A DNA stretch of 8,153 nt, taken from the NCBI RefSeq assembly GCF_937858865.1, contig NZ_CALLYO010000138.1:1-8153 (forward strand). Reading direction: 5' to 3'. Below, piece by piece: positions 5,642 through 8,153 of this stretch. The notes under the pieces were generated by a model. It was not told the DNA's origin and searched no databases. It saw nothing but the letters and a program-made list of their open reading frames with translations. Source of the stretch: an uncultured Amaricoccus sp. (GTDB lineage Bacteria > Pseudomonadota > Alphaproteobacteria > Rhodobacterales > Rhodobacteraceae). Position 1 is the stretch's first letter, and the number at the start of each line of letters is the position of its first letter. The translations under genes and the position numbers were made by a program.

Positions 5642-5650
5642 AGCATAACA
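5642..5650 (-). promoter_or_regulatory. Extended -10 promoter for the Uma2 gene
   Basis: The minus strand reads TGT-TATGCT, an extended -10 element, within CGTGTTATGCTG (5641-5652). The -35 region is weak and overlaps the tail of the terminator after rplP. Transcription would begin about 3 bases before the ATG at 5632, giving a nearly leaderless mRNA, or about 30 bases before the ATG at 5605. Confidence 0.5.
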
Positions 5651-5671
5651 CGCCGCACGCGCCCGGAAACG

Positions 5672-5697
5672 AAAAAGGCCCCGGTCTCCCGGGGCCT
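5672..5697 (-). terminator. Intrinsic terminator after rplP
   Basis: On the minus strand AGGCCCCGG and CCGGGGCCT form a perfect 9-bp GC-rich stem around the loop GAGA, a GNRA tetraloop. The stem runs directly into TTTTT and then CGTTTC. It begins 34 bases past the rplP stop. The plus strand lacks a matching T run, so the signal is directed at the ribosomal transcript. It should end, or strongly reduce, the S10-type transcript before the Uma2 gene. Confidence 0.88.
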
Positions 5698-5731
5698 CTC
5701 GGCTCGCGCAGGGCGGGCGCGCCGCCCGCGC

Positions 5732-6145
5732 TCACCAATCCTGGCGGGCGACGAAGCGGCACTTGATCGGCAGCTTCATGGCCGCGAGGCGCAGGGCCTC
5801 CTTGGCCACGTCCTCGCTGACGCCGTCGATCTCGAACATGATCCGGCCCGGCTTCACCTTGGCGGCCCAGAACTCGACGGCGCCCTTGCCCTTGCCCATG
5901 CGGACCTCGGTCGGCTTTTTCGAGACCGGCACGTCCGGGAAGACGCGGATCCAGACCCGGCCCTGGCGCTTCATGTGGCGGGTCAGCGCCCGGCGGGCCG
6001 CCTCGATCTGGCGGGCGGTGATCCGGTCCGGCTCCGCCGCCTTCAGGCCGAAGAAGCCGAAGTTGAGCTCGGAGCCGCCCTTGGCCTCGCCATGGATGCG
6101 CCCCTTGAACTGCTTGCGGAATTTCGTTCGCTTCGGTTGCAGCAT
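5732..6145 (-). CDS. rplP: Large ribosomal subunit protein L16 (uL16)
   Basis: L16 binds 23S rRNA near the A site and the base of the central protuberance and is needed for peptidyl transferase assembly. The 137-residue product is full length. It starts [19 protein letters not shown], contains [28 protein letters not shown], then [14 protein letters not shown] and [24 protein letters not shown], and ends with the RQDW tail seen in Rhodobacterales-like proteins. GGAG lies 7 bases before the ATG, within the 26-base gap after rpsC. It is the last gene before the intrinsic terminator, so it closes the upstream transcript. In most bacteria rpmC would follow within a few bases. Confidence 0.99.
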   Translation of the reverse strand: MLQPKRTKFRKQFKGRIHGEAKGGSELNFGFFGLKAAEPDRITARQIEAARRALTRHMKRQGRVWIRVFPDVPVSKKPTEVRMGKGKGAVEFWAAKVKPGRIMFEIDGVSEDVAKEALRLAAMKLPIKCRFVARQDW

Positions 6146-6171
6146 TCTATTTCTCCCGGGAGGTCAGCCCC

Positions 6172-6876
6172 TCAGCGCGCGCGCTGCGGACGCATCCCGC
6201 CCCCTTCCTGCAGTTCGCTCTGGCGACGGTCCCGCGCCTGCGGGTCGTGCTCCATGATCTCGCCCTTGAAGATCCAGACCTTGATGCCGATGACGCCATA
6301 GGCGGTCTTCGCCTCGCAGAGCGCATAGTCGATGTCCGCGCGCAGCGTGTGCAGCGGCACCCGCCCCTCGCGGTACCACTCGGTCCGGGCGATCTCCGCC
6401 CCGCCGAGCCGGCCGCCGACGTTGATCCGGACCCCGAGCGCGCCCATGCGCATCGCGTTCTGCACCGCCCGCTTCATCGCGCGGCGGAACGAGACGCGGC
6501 GCTCGAGCTGCTGGGCGATGTTCTCGGCGACGAGCGCGGCGTCGATCTCGGGCTTCCTGACCTCGACGATGTTGAGGTGCAGCTCCGACTTGGTGAACTC
6601 GCCGAGCTTCTTCCGCAGCACCTCGATGTCGGCGCCCTTCTTGCCGATGATGACGCCGGGACGGGCGGCGTGGATCGTCACCCGGCACTTCTTGTGCGGG
6701 CGCTCGATCACCACGCGGCTGATGCCGGCCTGGGCGGCGTGCTTGCGGATATACTCGCGGATCGCGAGATCCTCGTGCAGCAGCCGGCCGTAGTCGGCGC
6801 CGTCGGCGAACCAGCGGCTGTCCCAGGTCCGGTTGACCTGCAGGCGGAGCCCGATCGGATTGATCTTCTGACCCAT
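6172..6876 (-). CDS. rpsC: Small ribosomal subunit protein S3 (uS3)
   Basis: S3 forms part of the mRNA entry channel in the 30S head and contributes to mRNA helicase activity. The 234-residue product starts [12 protein letters not shown] and has a KH domain with the [18 protein letters not shown] signature at about residues 74-91. The C-terminal domain follows with [43 protein letters not shown] and [17 protein letters not shown]. The tail is rich in Arg and Gln and is the variable part of the family. The ATG at 6876 shares one base with the rplV stop (TAATG), indicating coupling. Confidence 0.99.
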   Translation of the reverse strand: MGQKINPIGLRLQVNRTWDSRWFADGADYGRLLHEDLAIREYIRKHAAQAGISRVVIERPHKKCRVTIHAARPGVIIGKKGADIEVLRKKLGEFTKSELHLNIVEVRKPEIDAALVAENIAQQLERRVSFRRAMKRAVQNAMRMGALGVRINVGGRLGGAEIARTEWYREGRVPLHTLRADIDYALCEAKTAYGVIGIKVWIFKGEIMEHDPQARDRRQSELQEGGGMRPQRAR

Positions 6877-7259
6877 TACGCGGTCTCCTCGCTGACCTGC
6901 CGAACCTTGATCGTGACCTGGCTGAAGGGCTTCAGGATCTTCCCGAAGCGCCCGCGCGCCCGCGGCCGGCCGCGCTTCAGCACCATGTTCTTGCCGACGA
7001 AGGCCTCGGCCACGACCAGCTCGTCCACGTCGAGCCCGTGGTTGTTCTCGGCGTTGGCGATGGCGGACTGCAGCGTCTTCTTCACGTCGTCCGAGATGCG
7101 CTTCTTCGAGAAGGTGAGGTCGGCGAGCGCCTTCTCGACCGGCTTGTTGCGGATCATCTGCGCGACGAGGTTGAGCTTCTGCGGGCTGGTGCGAAGCATC
7201 CGGCTGACCGCCATCGCCTCGTTCTCCGCCACGCGGCGGGGGTTCTTGTCCTTGCCCAT
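6876..7259 (-). CDS. rplV: Large ribosomal subunit protein L22 (uL22)
   Basis: L22 lines the peptide exit tunnel with an extended beta hairpin and binds all six 23S rRNA domains. The 127-residue product has an alphaproteobacterial N-terminal extension ([20 protein letters not shown]) before the conserved [39 protein letters not shown] and the basic hairpin region [20 protein letters not shown] follow. The hairpin shows no deletion of the type linked to macrolide resistance. It begins 3 bases after the rpsS stop and overlaps rpsC by one base. Confidence 0.98.
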   Translation of the reverse strand: MGKDKNPRRVAENEAMAVSRMLRTSPQKLNLVAQMIRNKPVEKALADLTFSKKRISDDVKKTLQSAIANAENNHGLDVDELVVAEAFVGKNMVLKRGRPRARGRFGKILKPFSQVTIKVRQVSEETA

Positions 7260-7262
7260 GGC

Positions 7263-7541
7263 TTACTTCCGCTTCGCTTTCTTGTCGGCCGCGTGCCCGT
7301 AGTAGGTGCGGGTCGGGCTGTACTCGCCGAACTTCTGGCCGATCATGTCCTCGGTCACGTTGACCGGGATGTGCTTCTTGCCGTTGTAGACGCCGAAGGT
7401 CAGGCCGACGAACTGCGGCAGGATGGTGGAGCGGCGCGACCAGATCTTGATGACCTCGGACCGCCCCGACTCGCGCGACTTCTCGGCCTTCTTCAGCACG
7501 TGGGCGTCGACGAAGGGGCCCTTCCAGACAGAACGCGACAT
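7263..7541 (-). CDS. rpsS: Small ribosomal subunit protein S19 (uS19)
   Basis: S19 lies in the 30S head with S13 and contacts the central protuberance through intersubunit bridges. The 92-residue product is standard: [18 protein letters not shown] at the start, [19 protein letters not shown] in the centre, [20 protein letters not shown], and the C-terminal [26 protein letters not shown] lies about 7 bases before the ATG, overlapping the end of rplB, and the gap to rplB is 4 bases. The pair is almost certainly co-translated. Confidence 0.99.
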   Translation of the reverse strand: MSRSVWKGPFVDAHVLKKAEKSRESGRSEVIKIWSRRSTILPQFVGLTFGVYNGKKHIPVNVTEDMIGQKFGEYSPTRTYYGHAADKKAKRK

Positions 7542-7545
7542 GGGC

Positions 7546-8153
7546 TTACCTCTTCGCTTTCTTCACGTGACGCGAGCGCAGGATGTACTTGCCCGTCGCC
7601 TTGTTGGTGCGGGTGCGCGCGCCCTTGGTCGGCTTACCCCAGGGGCTGACCGGGTGGCGGCCGCCGGAGGTGCGGCCCTCGCCGCCGCCGTGCGGGTGGT
7701 CGATCGGGTTCATCACCACGCCGCGCACCTTCGGCCGGTAGCCCTTGAGCCGCATGCGGCCGGCCTTGCCGAAGTTCTGGTTCGAATTGTCCGGGTTCGA
7801 CACCGCGCCGACCGTCGCCATGCACTCCTGGCGCACCATGCGGAGCTCGCCCGAGGAGAGGCGGATCTGCGCGTAGCCGCCGTCGCGGCCGACGAACTGG
7901 GCGTAGGTGCCGGCGGCGCGGGCGATCTGGCCGCCCTTGCCCGGCTTCATCTCGACATTGTGCACGATCGTGCCGATCGGCATCGAGGTGAAGGGCATGG
8001 CGTTGCCCGGCTTGATGTCGGCCTTGGCGGAGGCGATCACGCTGTCGCCGGCGGCGAGCCGCTGCGGCGCCAGGATGTAGGCCTGCTCGCCGTCGGCATA
8101 GCCGATCAGCGCGATGAAGGCGGTCCGGTTCGGGTCGTACTCGATGCGGATCA
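7546..8153 (-). CDS. rplB: Large ribosomal subunit protein L2 (uL2), cut by the right edge
   Basis: L2 is a core 23S rRNA-binding protein required for subunit association and peptidyl transfer. The last 201 codons are visible; about 76 N-terminal residues lie outside, judged from the usual length of about 277. The visible part opens [14 protein letters not shown]. It contains [20 protein letters not shown] and the highly conserved HPHGGGEG segment, which includes the His equivalent to E. coli His229, important for peptidyl transferase function. It ends with [20 protein letters not shown]. An in-frame GTG at 8040 is internal, since the conserved sequence continues upstream without a stop to the window edge. 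Confidence 0.98.
   Translation of the reverse strand, partial: IRIEYDPNRTAFIALIGYADGEQAYILAPQRLAAGDSVIASAKADIKPGNAMPFTSMPIGTIVHNVEMKPGKGGQIARAAGTYAQFVGRDGGYAQIRLSSGELRMVRQECMATVGAVSNPDNSNQNFGKAGRMRLKGYRPKVRGVVMNPIDHPHGGGEGRTSGGRHPVSPWGKPTKGARTRTNKATGKYILRSRHVKKAKR

Noticed and set aside
4950..5760. Uma2 region as an insertion sequence or mobile element
   Set aside because: No transposase or integrase, no terminal inverted repeats and no flanking direct repeats were seen, so only a gene insertion of unknown origin can be claimed.
4418..6301. Very long plus-strand open reading frame of 627 codons
   Set aside because: It runs antisense through rpsQ, rpmC, Uma2, rplP and part of rpsC, all of which have clear family sequence. 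GC-rich DNA with strong third-position bias often leaves long open antisense frames. Its protein is low-complexity and matches nothing recognisable.
1..8153. CRISPR array, tRNA, rRNA, riboswitch or a new multi-gene defence system
   Set aside because: No regularly spaced repeats, no tRNA-like cloverleaf and no known riboswitch core were noticed. The two accessory genes are unrelated single genes and do not form a recognisable system.

Overview
The window is a stretch of the S10-spc ribosomal protein gene cluster. Every gene reads on the minus strand, so the biological order runs from the right end of the window to the left. High G+C content, tight gene packing and protein details point to an alphaproteobacterium, most likely in or near the Rhodobacteraceae (Rhodobacterales). 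The strongest protein hints are the S5 N-terminal half, the 62-residue L30, the long S14 without zinc cysteines and the 137-residue L16. The lineage is judged from recalled family patterns, not from a search.

Layout in transcription order: rplB (L2, cut by the right edge), rpsS (S19), rplV (L22), rpsC (S3), rplP (L16); then a clear intrinsic terminator; then a Uma2-family PD-(D/E)XK nuclease-like gene; then a well-formed sigma-70 type promoter; then rpmC (L29), rpsQ (S17), rplN (L14), rplX (L24), rplE (L5), rpsN (S14), rpsH (S8), rplF (L6), rplR (L18), rpsE (S5), rpmD (L30). After L30 comes a strong hairpin, then a gene for a small exported SnoaL/DUF4440-like protein. A possible promoter and a Shine-Dalgarno sequence at the left edge announce another minus-strand gene just outside the window.

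The ribosomal genes look intact and ordinary. They are joined by short gaps or by overlaps (1 base at rplV/rpsC and rplN/rplX, 8 bases at rplX/rplE), which suggests translational coupling. The unusual part is how the cluster is divided. It is broken at rplP/rpmC by terminator, Uma2 gene and new promoter, and again after rpmD, where rplO would normally follow. Each non-ribosomal gene is preceded by nearly the same 12-base extended -10 sequence, CGTG(T/C)TATGCTG. The classical S10/spc boundary (rpsQ/rplN) has only a 52-base gap and no convincing promoter, so the functional boundary seems to have moved to rplP/rpmC.

I found no CRISPR array, tRNA, rRNA, insertion sequence or recognisable new multi-gene system. 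What deserves a second look is the pair of accessory genes placed in a highly expressed, usually conserved cluster, and the regulatory sequences around them.
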